From positions 3,140,501 to 3,204,500 of the forward strand of contig NZ_CP022203.1 of assembly GCF_002305895.1 (NCBI RefSeq): DNA of 64,000 nucleotides, written 5' to 3'. Made by a program: the position numbers and the translations under genes. This DNA is from Corallococcus macrosporus DSM 14697. Its GTDB lineage: Bacteria > Myxococcota > Myxococcia > Myxococcales > Myxococcaceae. The notes beneath the pieces were generated by a model. That model saw only the letters and a list, made by a program, of their open reading frames with translations. It was not told the origin of the DNA and made no database searches. This document shows positions 1 through 8,407 of the stretch, piece after piece. Within the stretch, counting starts at the first letter, position 1; the number at the start of each line of letters is the position of its first letter.

Positions 1-1158
1 GTCACAGAGGATGACGTCGAAGTCCGGGGTGGCGCGGATCCGCTCCAGGGCTTCACGGCCGTTGGCGGCGCTGACCAGCTCATGGCCTCGCATCAGCCGG
101 CGCAGCAGGTCCACCACCCGGGGCTCGTCGTCCACCACCAGGATGCGCCGGGCGCGTTGGGGCGGTGGGGCGGCGCGCTCGGCGGCCTGGGGCTGCTCGG
201 GCAGGTCGGCGCGCCGCAGCGTCACCTCCACCGTGGTGCCCTTGCCAGGCTCGCTGTCCACGCGGATGCTCCCGCCCAGCGAGGTGATGATGTCGCGGCA
301 GATGGGCAGCCCCATGCCCATGCCCCCGCCGCGCGTGGTGAAGAACGGGTCGAAGACGTGGGGTAGCACGTCCGGTGGGATGCCCCGGCCGGTGTCGGAG
401 ATGGACAGCACCACGACCCCGGGCTCCTCGCGCAGGGCGAGCGTGAGCTGGTTCTCCGAGACGCGCCCTTCGGGGAGGGCCTGCGCGGCGTTGATGACCA
501 GGTTGAGCGCGACCTGGCCCAGCTTCGTCGTCGTGCCCACGACGCGGGGCACGTTCGTCCCGTAGCCGCGCACCACGCGCGCCCGGTGGCGCAGGTGGTT
601 GGCGGCCATGCGCAGCGTGCGCTCCAGGACGGCGGGGAGGTCCACGGGCTCTTCGGTGCTGGAGTCTCCCTGCGAGAGGGCGCGGAGGTCCGCCACGACG
701 CGCCGGATGTGCCGCGCGCCCTCCAGCGCCTCGTCCAGCACCTGGTGGCACTCATCGGCCAGGTGGGCGGGCAGCGCGTGGCAGGGCAACTGCTGCTGGA
801 GGTATTCGATGTTCCCCGTCGTGTACGCGAGCGGGTTGTTGATTTCGTGCGCCAACCCCGCGGCGAGCAGGTTGAGCGACAGCGTCCGGTGCTCGCGCGC
901 CTGCTCCTCGTTCAGCCGCGCCTGCCGCTGCTCGCGCTCCACCGCACACTGGGAGAACAGGGCCTCCAGCTCTCCCCGCATCCGCCGCAGGGCGGCCGTC
1001 TCCCGCTGAAGCGACTCGCGGACGGACTCGGACATGTCCGGGGCCGCCACCTGGGTGAGCCGCTCCAACGCCGCGACGGACGCCTGCATGCGTTCCATCA
1101 GCGTGGGTCCGTCCGGCACCTTGCCGGACTGAGGCTCCCGGCCGTCCTCCTGTTCCAT
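1..1158 (-). CDS. Hybrid sensor histidine kinase/response regulator (3' end cut by window edge)
   Basis: The frame reads from ATG at 1158 (a GAGGGG ribosome site lies upstream) to base 1 without a stop, so the C-terminus is outside the window. Residues 1-100 are a charged helical region with no membrane segment, which suggests a cytoplasmic sensor. The H-box HEINNPL puts the phospho-accepting His at about residue 104. The ATPase domain follows, with an N-box (LNLVINAAQAL), DTGRGIPP and GGGMGMGLPI. A receiver domain starts near residue 337 with ILVVDDEP, and the visible protein ends exactly at the likely phospho-acceptor Asp386 (DVILCD). It probably autophosphorylates on His and passes phosphate to its own receiver. 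The signal and output are unknown because no sensor domain is recognisable and the end is missing. Confidence 0.93.
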   Translation of the reverse strand, partial: MEQEDGREPQSGKVPDGPTLMERMQASVAALERLTQVAAPDMSESVRESLQRETAALRRMRGELEALFSQCAVEREQRQARLNEEQAREHRTLSLNLLAAGLAHEINNPLAYTTGNIEYLQQQLPCHALPAHLADECHQVLDEALEGARHIRRVVADLRALSQGDSSTEEPVDLPAVLERTLRMAANHLRHRARVVRGYGTNVPRVVGTTTKLGQVALNLVINAAQALPEGRVSENQLTLALREEPGVVVLSISDTGRGIPPDVLPHVFDPFFTTRGGGMGMGLPICRDIITSLGGSIRVDSEPGKGTTVEVTLRRADLPEQPQAAERAAPPPQRARRILVVDDEPRVVDLLRRLMRGHELVSAANGREALERIRATPDFDVILCD

Positions 1159-1256
1159 GGTGTGTGCCCCTCGAACCGAGACCGACGCCGCCCCGCGGCT
1201 TCCAGTTTCCCATCAAGTGAGAAGCCTGTCCGCGCCTCTATACACTGCATCCATTG

Positions 1257-1275
1257 TGCACTTTTAAAAAGTGCA
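1257..1275. promoter_or_regulatory. Perfect 9-bp inverted repeat upstream of the histidine kinase gene
   Basis: TGCACTTTT and AAAAGTGCA flank a single A. The element lies about 100 bases upstream of the histidine kinase start and just after the end of the minus-strand peptidase gene. It is A/T-rich against a GC-rich background. It could be an operator or a small transcription-stopping hairpin; I cannot tell which from sequence. Confidence 0.4.
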
Positions 1276-1292
1276 GAGGGAGCGTCAGCGCC

Positions 1293-2210
1293 TCATTGGA
1301 GGGTAGGTAGGGGTGCGACAGGGAGCGGCCTGGCGGGGCGTGGGCGGAGCGGGTGGAGCTGCCGGGCGCCCTTGAAGCCGCGCAGGCGCACGTACCGGCG
1401 GAAGTCCTGGAGGAAGCGCTCCTGGGGGACGCCCACGGCCTGCTGGAAGGCGCGGTCGAAGTCCGGGCCCCGGCCCATGGCGTCCAGCACGCCGCGGATG
1501 GCGTCCTCGCCGTAGCGGCGCACCAGGAAGGTGAAGGCGTGGTGGGCGGCGCCATACACGACGCCGCTTTCGGCCTGGTAGAGCGCGTCCGCTTGCGACA
1601 GCGGGTCCGCGTGGGGGTGCTTGCGCCAGTACTGCTCCAGGTCATCCAGGCTGGAGACGCGGTAGCCCTGTTCGGCGGTGTAGGAGGCCATGCCCTCGCG
1701 GAACCAGAGGGGGATGCGCTTGCGTGTCCAGCCGAGCCGGTCCGAGGCCACCTGGTACATGAGGCTGTGGGTGAGCTCGTGCAGCAGCAGCTCATCCACC
1801 TGGCCCTGGCTGGCGCCCCGGGAGCTCCAGGTGCGCGGGCTCTGCAGCTCAATCTGCTCGTAGCGGGCCCAGGCGCGCAGGAAGTCATGCCCCGGGCGGT
1901 TGGCGGCGCGCTCCAGGGAAGCGTGGTTGGGGTGGACGACGATGGTGACGGTGTCGTCGAAGGTGCCCCAGCGCTGGAGGCGGGGGAGGGCGCGCTCGAC
2001 GGCGAGCCGGACCTGTCGGGCCGCCTCGGCGTCGCGGGGCTGGTACTCCACGTCGATGCGGGGGCCCACGGGCTCGCGGGTGGCGCCAGCGCCCAGGCCG
2101 CGGGTGCCACGGGGGCTGGCGCAGCCGACGAGCAGCCCGAGGACGAGCAGCACCGCTGCCCAACCGGGGCGGTCGTGACGGCACCTGGCTGCTGGCGACA
2201 CCTGGCTCAC
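1293..2210 (-). CDS. Peptidase MA-family metallohydrolase, lipoprotein
   Basis: About 305 residues. GTG at 2210 overlaps the stop of the upstream gene (GTGA), which favours this start over longer readings. A short N-terminus leads to a hydrophobic stretch and a lipobox ending LLVGC, so Cys30 is probably lipidated and the protein is envelope anchored. The zinc motif HELTH lies at about 144-148, followed by WFREGMASY, whose Glu (about 172) is the expected third zinc ligand, as in the gluzincin-type peptidase MA family. Substrate is unknown. Coupling to the metalloenzyme gene upstream suggests the two are made together, although no functional link is known to me. Confidence 0.85.
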   Translation of the reverse strand: MSQVSPAARCRHDRPGWAAVLLVLGLLVGCASPRGTRGLGAGATREPVGPRIDVEYQPRDAEAARQVRLAVERALPRLQRWGTFDDTVTIVVHPNHASLERAANRPGHDFLRAWARYEQIELQSPRTWSSRGASQGQVDELLLHELTHSLMYQVASDRLGWTRKRIPLWFREGMASYTAEQGYRVSSLDDLEQYWRKHPHADPLSQADALYQAESGVVYGAAHHAFTFLVRRYGEDAIRGVLDAMGRGPDFDRAFQQAVGVPQERFLQDFRRYVRLRGFKGARQLHPLRPRPARPLPVAPLPTLQ

Positions 2211-3172
2211 TCCACACCCAACCAGCGAAGCACCGCGCGTCCGACGTCGGCCACGGTGGAGAGGGACTCCAGCTCGGGCGCGGGCGGGCCGAAGTAGAGC
2301 ACGGGCACGGGGTGGAGGGTGTGGCCTCGCGTGGACAGGTCCTCCACGTTGCCGTGGTCGCTGCACACCAGGACGCGGGCGCCCTCGGGCCGCGCGGCCG
2401 CCACCGCGCGGGTGAAGGCGTCGAACGCGTCGAGCGCGGCCAGGGCGGCCGTCCAGTCCTGGGCGTGGCCCGCCTCGTCCGCCAGGTAGTGCTCGAAGAA
2501 GGTGAAGTCCGCGCTGGAGGCCACCCGCCAGAAGATGGCGGCGGCCTCCTCGGGCGAGCGCTCCGGCGCGGCCAGCCCGTAGGCCCGGGCGCTGGCGCCG
2601 GTGATGTCGTGGGTGAGGCCGTCCCCGGCGCGGGCGTCATCCAGCGTCCGCAGGGGGATGCCCCCGGCGGCGAAGGCCAGCTTGGAGGCGGAGGGCTTCA
2701 GCTTGCGGCGCGCCTGGGGTGTGAGGACGAACTCCGGCGGTGAGCTGCTGGGGCGGCGCGGGACGTCCAGCGCGTCCAGGTAGGGCGCGGGGTAGGCGTT
2801 GGCGAAGGTGGCGGTGCGGCCCGCGGCGCCCAGCCTCCGGACGATGGAGCGGTCCGCCATCAAGCCCCGCAGCGGCGCGTTGGGGTAGCCCAGCACGTGG
2901 CGGCCCAGCAGCGCGGGGGCCGGGTCTCCCGTGAGGATGGCCGTCTGGTTGGACGCGGACTGGGGCCGGCCGGGGACGCCGAAGGTCGTGTCCACGGGGA
3001 TGCAGCGCCCCGAATGGGGCAGGGGCGGGCTGGGGGCGTCCTCGAAGTGGGAGAGGAGGTGTTCCCGGTGGGCGAGCGGGTTGATGGCCGGGTCCTTCCG
3101 GCCAATGCCCACACCATCGATGAACAGGAGCGCGACGCGCACGGCTGGGGACTGTATCCTCGAATCCGACAC
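2207..3172 (-). CDS. Alkaline-phosphatase-superfamily metalloenzyme
   Basis: 321 residues. The fold of the metalloenzyme/phosphopentomutase/iPGM superfamily is indicated by an early metal-binding DGVGIG (about 19-24), a SNQTAILTG segment (about 74-82) where these enzymes carry the nucleophile, and late metal ligands in DEAGH, CSDHGN and GHTLHPVP. The exact reaction is not predictable. GTG at 3172 has a good GGAGG site eight bases upstream; an alternative GTG at 3142 lacks one. The start lies only two bases from the divergent ATG of the DUF4388 gene, so its promoter must lie inside that gene. Its stop overlaps the peptidase MA gene. Confidence 0.85.
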   Translation of the reverse strand: MSDSRIQSPAVRVALLFIDGVGIGRKDPAINPLAHREHLLSHFEDAPSPPLPHSGRCIPVDTTFGVPGRPQSASNQTAILTGDPAPALLGRHVLGYPNAPLRGLMADRSIVRRLGAAGRTATFANAYPAPYLDALDVPRRPSSSPPEFVLTPQARRKLKPSASKLAFAAGGIPLRTLDDARAGDGLTHDITGASARAYGLAAPERSPEEAAAIFWRVASSADFTFFEHYLADEAGHAQDWTAALAALDAFDAFTRAVAAARPEGARVLVCSDHGNVEDLSTRGHTLHPVPVLYFGPPAPELESLSTVADVGRAVLRWLGVE

Positions 3173-3174
3173 GC

Positions 3175-4260
3175 ATGGCCCTCCACGGCGACCTCTTCAG
3201 CTATCCGCTTCCTGAGTTCCTTCAATGGTTGGACAGCTCCCGCAAGACGGGAACGCTCCAGCTTTCCTGGGAGGCGGGCGAGCGCAAACTCTTCCTGCTC
3301 TCCGGCCAGGTGGGCGCCACCGCCGCCGAGGGGCTCCGCGGCCGGGTGGCGCGGCTGCTGACCTTGTCCAAGCTGGCCTCCGGGACGAAGGTGCTCGCGG
3401 GCTTCGACGAGCTGGCGCGCACCCCGGACGTGGACGCGGCCTTCGACATTCACGGCATCCAGGCGCGGTGGATTCGCGATTTGGGCCGCGAGGAGCTGTT
3501 CGCCGCGATGATGGATTTGACCATCGCCGGCCGCGGCACGTTCCACTGGACGGAGGACGCGGACCGCTCCGGCGAGGACTGGGTGCCGTCCGACATGGGC
3601 ATCCGCGAGCTGCTCTTCGAGTCCCTGCGGTGGGTGGATGAGCAGCCCGACGTGGACAAGGCGCTGCCCATCGACGCGCTCAGCGTGCGCGCGCTGGCGC
3701 CGCCGAGCCCCAGCCAGCCGCTGATGCACCGAATCATCCTGGGGCTGTGCACGTCGCCGCAGAACCTGGGGCGGCTGCGCCTGTCCATGGGCGTGTCCCG
3801 CTCCTCGGTGACGCGGCGGGTGCACGAGCTGCTGCGGGCGAAGCTGGTGGAGGTGGACGGGGCGCCGCAGGTGGAGGCGGACCCCGTGGCGGAGATGCTG
3901 GAGAAGGGCGCGGTGCTGATGCGCGAGGGGCAGTACGACGCGGCGGGCATCGTCTGCGCGTCCCTGCTGGCCAGCGACCCGGCGGACCGGCGCGTGCGCG
4001 AGTTCGCGCGGCTGGTGCAGCGCGAGCACGTGGCGGCGCTCTACGCGGACCTGCCGCCGCTGATGGTGCCCGTCATGGTGCATGACCCGCAGGGGCAGGC
4101 GCTGCTCAAGCCCGAGGAGCGGCAGATCGCCGGGCTGGTGAACGGCGCCTGGGACGTGTCCACGCTGGTGCTGGCCAGCCCCGCGCGGGAGCTGGAGACG
4201 CTGAAGACGCTGGCGAAGCTGCAGCGCATGGGGCTGCTGCAGCTCAGCTTCCCGCGCTGA
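3175..4260 (+). CDS. DUF4388 (PATAN-type) domain protein
   Basis: 361 residues, cytoplasmic. The first roughly 100 residues (GDLFSYPLPEFLQWLDSSRK, then KTGTLQL and FLLSGQ) match the DUF4388 domain, which is common in Myxococcales and Deltaproteobacterial signalling proteins. The middle part (about 180-230) resembles a winged-helix segment (SRSSVTRRVHELLRAKLVEV), and the C-terminus has another small repeat-like region. No enzymatic motif is seen. A TATCCT element at 3154-3159 could be the -10 box, which would give a very short leader. The gene converges with an MglA-like GTPase gene; domains of this type are often encoded near such GTPases, but a partnership is only inferred. Confidence 0.85.
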   Translation: MALHGDLFSYPLPEFLQWLDSSRKTGTLQLSWEAGERKLFLLSGQVGATAAEGLRGRVARLLTLSKLASGTKVLAGFDELARTPDVDAAFDIHGIQARWIRDLGREELFAAMMDLTIAGRGTFHWTEDADRSGEDWVPSDMGIRELLFESLRWVDEQPDVDKALPIDALSVRALAPPSPSQPLMHRIILGLCTSPQNLGRLRLSMGVSRSSVTRRVHELLRAKLVEVDGAPQVEADPVAEMLEKGAVLMREGQYDAAGIVCASLLASDPADRRVREFARLVQREHVAALYADLPPLMVPVMVHDPQGQALLKPEERQIAGLVNGAWDVSTLVLASPARELETLKTLAKLQRMGLLQLSFPR

Positions 4261-4275
4261 GCGGCGCGGGCGGGG

Positions 4276-5397
4276 CTACTCGGCGCTGGGCAGCCCCACC
4301 GCGTTGAGCCGGACGAAGACCTGCATCAGCACGTACAGGGCGAAGGCGGCGTCATCCACGCGCAGGTGCGGCTGCGTGGCCAAGCCCTGGAGCCGGAGCA
4401 GGTCGGCGCCGTCCACGCGGAGCAGGAAGGCCTGCTGTCCCAGGGAGCCCTCCCCCGCGAAGGCCAGCGCGCGCCGGATGGCATCCGAGCAGGCGGTGAC
4501 GCAGGTGGCGTAGTCGCCCGTCATGAACGCGGCCTCGGCGGCGCGCGCGTGGTCGAACATGTCGCCCGGCGCCAGGGCGCTGGCCGCGCCCAGCAGCTTG
4601 GGGCCGGGCTGGGGGGCGGGGATGGGGGCCGGCTCCAAGCGCGGCTGCGGCATGACGGCCACGGGCGCCACGCGAGGCACCGGCCCGCCACCCTGCGGCG
4701 CCTGGGGTGCGGCGGCGCCGGGCTGCTGCTGCCGGTGTTGCAGGTGCTGCGTGAGCTGCGCCTCCAGGCCCGCGGGCTGCGCGCCCGCGGTGGGGCGGGG
4801 CGGCGGGACGATGCGCTTGGCGCGCAGGTCCTTGATGACCAGCCGGGTGATGGCCTTGAGCGTGTCGAGCACCCCGCGGCCATTGGCGGCGGACGTCTCC
4901 TGCTCCGGGACGCCGCGCGGGTTGAGCTCCTTGCGGAGCACCTCCACCGGCAGCACGCCGTCCAGGTCGCGCTTGTTCCACTGCATCACCAGTGGGAAGC
5001 GGTCCAACCGGATGCCGTGCTCGAAGAGGTTCTCCTCCAGGTTGGCCAGGGACTCGCGGTTGGCGTCCATGGCCTCCGGCTGCGAGTCCGCCACGAACAC
5101 CACGCCGTCGGCGCCCTGGAGCACCAGCTTGCGGGTGGCGTTGTAGAAGACCTGGCCGGGGACAGTGTAGAGCGCGAGCCGCACCGAGCAGTCGCCCACG
5201 CGCTCCACCTTCACGGGAAGGAAGTCGAAGAAGAGCGTCCGGTCTCCCTCCGTGGCGATGGACATCATCTCGCCGCGGTGGGCGGGGCGGACCGTCTCGT
5301 AGATCTTCCTCAGCGAGGTCGTCTTCCCGGACAGGCCGGGTCCGTAGAAGACGATTTTCGCGGCCACTTCGCGGGCCATCAGATTGACGCTGCTCAC
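4276..5397 (-). CDS. MglA-like small GTPase with long C-terminal extension
   Basis: 373 residues. The N-terminal half (about 8-195) is a Ras-like GTPase of the bacterial MglA type: P-loop GPGLSGKT at 19-26, a switch-II TVPGQVFYN in place of the usual DxxGQ, and the guanine-specificity motif NKRD. MglA itself is about 195 residues; here a proline/glutamine/alanine-rich linker (about 200-270) leads to a helical C-terminal domain of about 100 residues. MglA-family proteins switch cell polarity and motility in myxobacteria. This paralogue has no MglB-type activator next to it, so its process is unknown. Start is GTG at 5397; an internal ATG six codons later is possible. Confidence 0.9.
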   Translation of the reverse strand: MSSVNLMAREVAAKIVFYGPGLSGKTTSLRKIYETVRPAHRGEMMSIATEGDRTLFFDFLPVKVERVGDCSVRLALYTVPGQVFYNATRKLVLQGADGVVFVADSQPEAMDANRESLANLEENLFEHGIRLDRFPLVMQWNKRDLDGVLPVEVLRKELNPRGVPEQETSAANGRGVLDTLKAITRLVIKDLRAKRIVPPPRPTAGAQPAGLEAQLTQHLQHRQQQPGAAAPQAPQGGGPVPRVAPVAVMPQPRLEPAPIPAPQPGPKLLGAASALAPGDMFDHARAAEAAFMTGDYATCVTACSDAIRRALAFAGEGSLGQQAFLLRVDGADLLRLQGLATQPHLRVDDAAFALYVLMQVFVRLNAVGLPSAE

Positions 5398-5739
5398 GGT
5401 GCCAGCTTACCTAGTCCGACTTGACACCTCCCGCCAGTTGACGGCGAGACATTCACCCCGCGCTCATGGGGTGCGGTGCCGGAGGGGGAGCCACGTACTT
5501 CAGACAGGCGCGCCAGGATGCGTGCCCGCAAAGCGCCCGCGACGGCTCACACCGCTTTCTCGAAAGGGAGAGACGGTACGAACCGCACGGCTGGCGGCCA
5601 ATACGTCATGCCACCGGTGAAGCACCGCGCCGCCCGGAAGTCAGGCGGGGCCGCGGCGTCCACACGGGATGAAGTCGCTCGGTGGGGGGCAGTCGCGGTG
5701 GTGAGACGCGCGTCATGCCCTCCCTCGAGCGGAAGGACC
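5398..5739. other. Intergenic region with no recognised gene
   Basis: About 340 bases lie between the GTPase start and the end of rpmB, both minus strand. It must hold the GTPase promoter. I looked for tRNA T-arm signatures and long hairpins on both strands and found only a small CTTTC/GAAAG hairpin near 5560. Short open frames here lack ribosome sites and family resemblance. Confidence 0.5.
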
Positions 5740-5931
5740 TCAAGCGGCCTTCACCACCTTGCCCGCCTTGATGCAGCGGGTGCACGCGAGAACGCGCTGG
5801 GTGCTGCCCTGAACGCTGGCCCGGATCTTCTGGAGATTCGGCAGGGTCCGCTTCTTGGTCTTGTTGTTCGCGTGGCTGACGTTGTTACCCACCAGCGGAC
5901 GCTTGCCACACAAGTCACACTTCCACGCCAT
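5740..5931 (-). CDS. rpmB: 50S ribosomal protein L28
   Basis: 63 residues, typical of a compact L28 of the large ribosomal subunit. It begins [20 protein letters not shown] and carries two CxxC pairs (CDLC near the start and CTRC near the end), so this is the zinc-binding (C+) form. It is rich in Lys and Arg as expected. AAGGAG lies 10 bases upstream of the ATG. It stands alone, with no rpmG beside it. Confidence 0.97.
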   Translation of the reverse strand: MAWKCDLCGKRPLVGNNVSHANNKTKKRTLPNLQKIRASVQGSTQRVLACTRCIKAGKVVKAA

Positions 5932-6033
5932 GACCTCTAACTCCTTGAAAACTGGGGCGTTGGACGCCTGCCGATTAAAAGAGCGGCGGAACCTGCCAGA
6001 GAACGGCCCGGAAATCCAGCCTTAGATCCAGGA

Positions 6034-7563
6034 TCAGCCCTTGAGCGGATCCTTCTTCTTCAACATGTCCTGCACCATCCGGGCTGCCCGGATGCCCGCG
6101 AGCAGCTCGCCCTCCAGGCCCAGGCCGGGGAGGACCTCCCGGTTGGCCAGCAGGACATTCTTGGCGGGCGTGCGCTGGGCCAGACCCGTGACGCCCAGGA
6201 CGGCTTCCGACTCGAAGCTGAACAAGGGGTGCGGCTGCAGCCGGCTGCCACGGACTCCGCCGGCGTCCAGGTAGGGGGCCGAGCGCAGCACGCGGTGCTG
6301 GGCGGTGAAGGGCATCAGCGCGTCCAGGTGCTCGTCGATGCGCGTGGCCACCCCCTGGAGGTGCTCCTCGCCCAGGTCGCGCGCCGAGGCCGGGACGAAG
6401 GCGCCCGCGCACACCACGCGGAGCCCGTCGGTCTCCTTGGCCTCCTTGCCGCCGTGCGCGGCGGCGGCGCGCGCGGGGTGGACCTGGATCAGCACGGGCC
6501 CCAGCTCCGCGTCGCCGGTGTCCAGCAGCGCCAGCTCGCCCAGGCCGCGAGGCAGCGCCGTCTCCGGCACCACCCAGTTCACGGTGAAGAGCAGGGACCT
6601 GGTGTTGGACTGGTCCAGGTGCTCCAGCAGGCCGCGGTGGTGCTTCTTGTCCGTCACCAGCCGCCGCAGCGCGCCCGCGTCCGTGGCCGCCACCAGGCAG
6701 GCCGCGCGGTACACGGTGTCCGAGCGCATCAGCTTGAGGCCCGCGAACTTGCTGCCGTCGAAGGCCAGCTCCTCCACGATGAAGCCCGCGGGGTTGTCAC
6801 GGCCGAGCACGTCCCCGCCCAGCTCCGCCACGCGGCGGGTGAACAGCTCCCGCAGGCCCTCATGGCCGCCGGGGAAGTAGGACGGCGTGGACAGCACCTG
6901 GGAGAGGGCCCGCGTCAGCGCCAGGGGCGACTGCGGGCTGTCCAGGTGGGTGACGAAGGGCAGCAGCCCCCGCACCAGGGACACGGACGCGGCGTCGCCG
7001 GTGAGCCGGGGCGGCGTCTCCAGGCCCGGGTGGGCGCGGATGAGCTTCTTCAGGCCCCAGCCCTCGAAGAAGCCGTCCGGGGGCAGGGCGGGGCTGGCCT
7101 TGAAGAAGGCGTCACTGGCTTCGTGCTGCGCGGCGGCGCCGGTCAGGGCGCCCAGCAGGGTTTCGCCTTCCTCGCCCAGCTCCCGCGTCAGCTCGGCCTT
7201 GCGGCGGGCGTCGTCGCCGTGGAGGTCCAGGCGGTTGCGGGGCATGAGGAGCTGCAGCTCCGGCGCATGGGGCCGCAGCGTGCGCTGGACGTTGGCGTTG
7301 AGGCCCAGCTCCGTGAGGGCCTCCTCCACCGCGGGCATGGCCTTGAGCGGCGGCGCGACGAAGGGGGCGTAGGGGAGCACGTAGCCGCCGTGCTCGTAGC
7401 CGGGCCCCATGCCGTCGTGCTCCACCAGCAGGACGCGGTGGTTGCGCTTCGCCAGCAGGGCCGCCGCGAGCGCACCGCCCAACTGACTGCCGAGCACGAT
7501 GACGTCGTAGACATGCCGGGACGGCCCGGCGGGGAGCTTGAGCTTGGCAGAGGACGTCGCCAT
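6034..7563 (-). CDS. FAD/NAD(P)-dependent oxidoreductase, phytoene-desaturase-like
   Basis: 509 residues from ATG 7563. An upstream in-frame ATG at 7611 would add 16 residues without family features, so I prefer the shorter form. The N-terminal Rossmann segment (YDVIVLGSQLGGALAAALLA, about 19-38) and the following VLLVEHD match the dinucleotide-binding fold of flavin amine-oxidase/phytoene-desaturase relatives. Near the end, VLLANREVLPGLGLEGELLAG resembles the C-terminal FAD-contact region of this family. Substrate is unknown; no carotenoid genes are adjacent. The glycine motif is GSQLGG rather than GxGxxG, which may alter cofactor binding. Confidence 0.75.
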   Translation of the reverse strand: MATSSAKLKLPAGPSRHVYDVIVLGSQLGGALAAALLAKRNHRVLLVEHDGMGPGYEHGGYVLPYAPFVAPPLKAMPAVEEALTELGLNANVQRTLRPHAPELQLLMPRNRLDLHGDDARRKAELTRELGEEGETLLGALTGAAAQHEASDAFFKASPALPPDGFFEGWGLKKLIRAHPGLETPPRLTGDAASVSLVRGLLPFVTHLDSPQSPLALTRALSQVLSTPSYFPGGHEGLRELFTRRVAELGGDVLGRDNPAGFIVEELAFDGSKFAGLKLMRSDTVYRAACLVAATDAGALRRLVTDKKHHRGLLEHLDQSNTRSLLFTVNWVVPETALPRGLGELALLDTGDAELGPVLIQVHPARAAAAHGGKEAKETDGLRVVCAGAFVPASARDLGEEHLQGVATRIDEHLDALMPFTAQHRVLRSAPYLDAGGVRGSRLQPHPLFSFESEAVLGVTGLAQRTPAKNVLLANREVLPGLGLEGELLAGIRAARMVQDMLKKKDPLKG

Positions 7564-7637
7564 GAGGCGGGCAACACTACACAACGTGCCCGCCGCTGGC
7601 GTCCTTTTCACCAGGGGCCGCCCCGGGTGGGGGCGGA

Positions 7638-8327
7638 TCAGCGCGCCTGTGCGCCGAAGAGGCGCTGCGTCACCTCGGCGGGCAGCAGGGTGAAGTCGGG
7701 GACCACCCAGTGCGCGCCGGCCTGACGGAGGTCTGCCTCCGGCGCGGCGGTGGTCAGCCCCACCACCGTCATGCCGGCCTCGCGGGCGGACTGGATGCCC
7801 AGCACGGCGTCCTCGAAGGCGAGGCAGTCGGTGGGGGCCACGCCCAGCGCCCTGGCGGCGGCCAGGAAGATGTCCGGGGCGGGCTTGCCGCGCGTCACCT
7901 GTTCGGCGCCGACGATGTTCGCGAAGAGGGGCCGGATGCCCAGCCCGTCCAGCACCAGCTCGCGGTTGCCCTGCGGCGCCGCGGTGGCGATGGCCGCCGG
8001 GACGTGGGCCTCCTTCAGGCGCTGGATGAAGGCCGCGGCGCCCCGGTGAAGCTGGAGGTGGGGCCGGTACAGGGTGCGGTAGTGGTTCTCCTTCTCCTCG
8101 GCGATGCGCTCGATTTCGTCCGGGGCCACGGGGCGGCCGAGCAGCTCGGGGATGATCTCCTCGTTCTTCCTGCCGGCGAAGCGGCTCTGGAAGTCATCCG
8201 CGGTCAGCGTCAGGCCGAGCTTCCGGGCGAGCGAGACCCAGGCCTCGTTGTGGAACACCATGTTGTCGACAAGGGTGCCGTCCATGTCGAAGACGACGGC
8301 ACGCAGGGGCGCCAGTGCGGAGGTCAT
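7638..8327 (-). CDS. HAD-superfamily phosphatase/phosphoglucomutase-like
   Basis: About 229 residues from ATG 8327; a longer reading to 8378 adds an unrelated N-terminus. The catalytic motif DMDGT (Asp14 and Asp16) is followed by a helical cap. The Thr motif lies in IATAAPQGNREL, the Lys in GKPAPD and the metal-binding acids in FEDAVLGIQSA. This order fits the beta-phosphoglucomutase/phosphoglycolate-phosphatase branch, which acts on small phosphorylated sugars or metabolites in the cytoplasm. It could follow the upstream FAD gene only by convergence of function, not as an operon. The exact substrate cannot be read from sequence. Confidence 0.87.
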   Translation of the reverse strand: MTSALAPLRAVVFDMDGTLVDNMVFHNEAWVSLARKLGLTLTADDFQSRFAGRKNEEIIPELLGRPVAPDEIERIAEEKENHYRTLYRPHLQLHRGAAAFIQRLKEAHVPAAIATAAPQGNRELVLDGLGIRPLFANIVGAEQVTRGKPAPDIFLAAARALGVAPTDCLAFEDAVLGIQSAREAGMTVVGLTTAAPEADLRQAGAHWVVPDFTLLPAEVTQRLFGAQAR

Positions 8328-8407
8328 GCGTCCCCCATAGCGCGTCCACGGCCGCGGTGGGCCAATGAATCCACCCAAGGGGCCGCTCGCCTGATATCCC
8401 CCGGGCC

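Noticed and set aside
5398-5739. A tRNA or small RNA gene between the GTPase and rpmB
   Set aside because: No T-arm or anticodon-arm pattern was found on either strand and no long hairpin exists.
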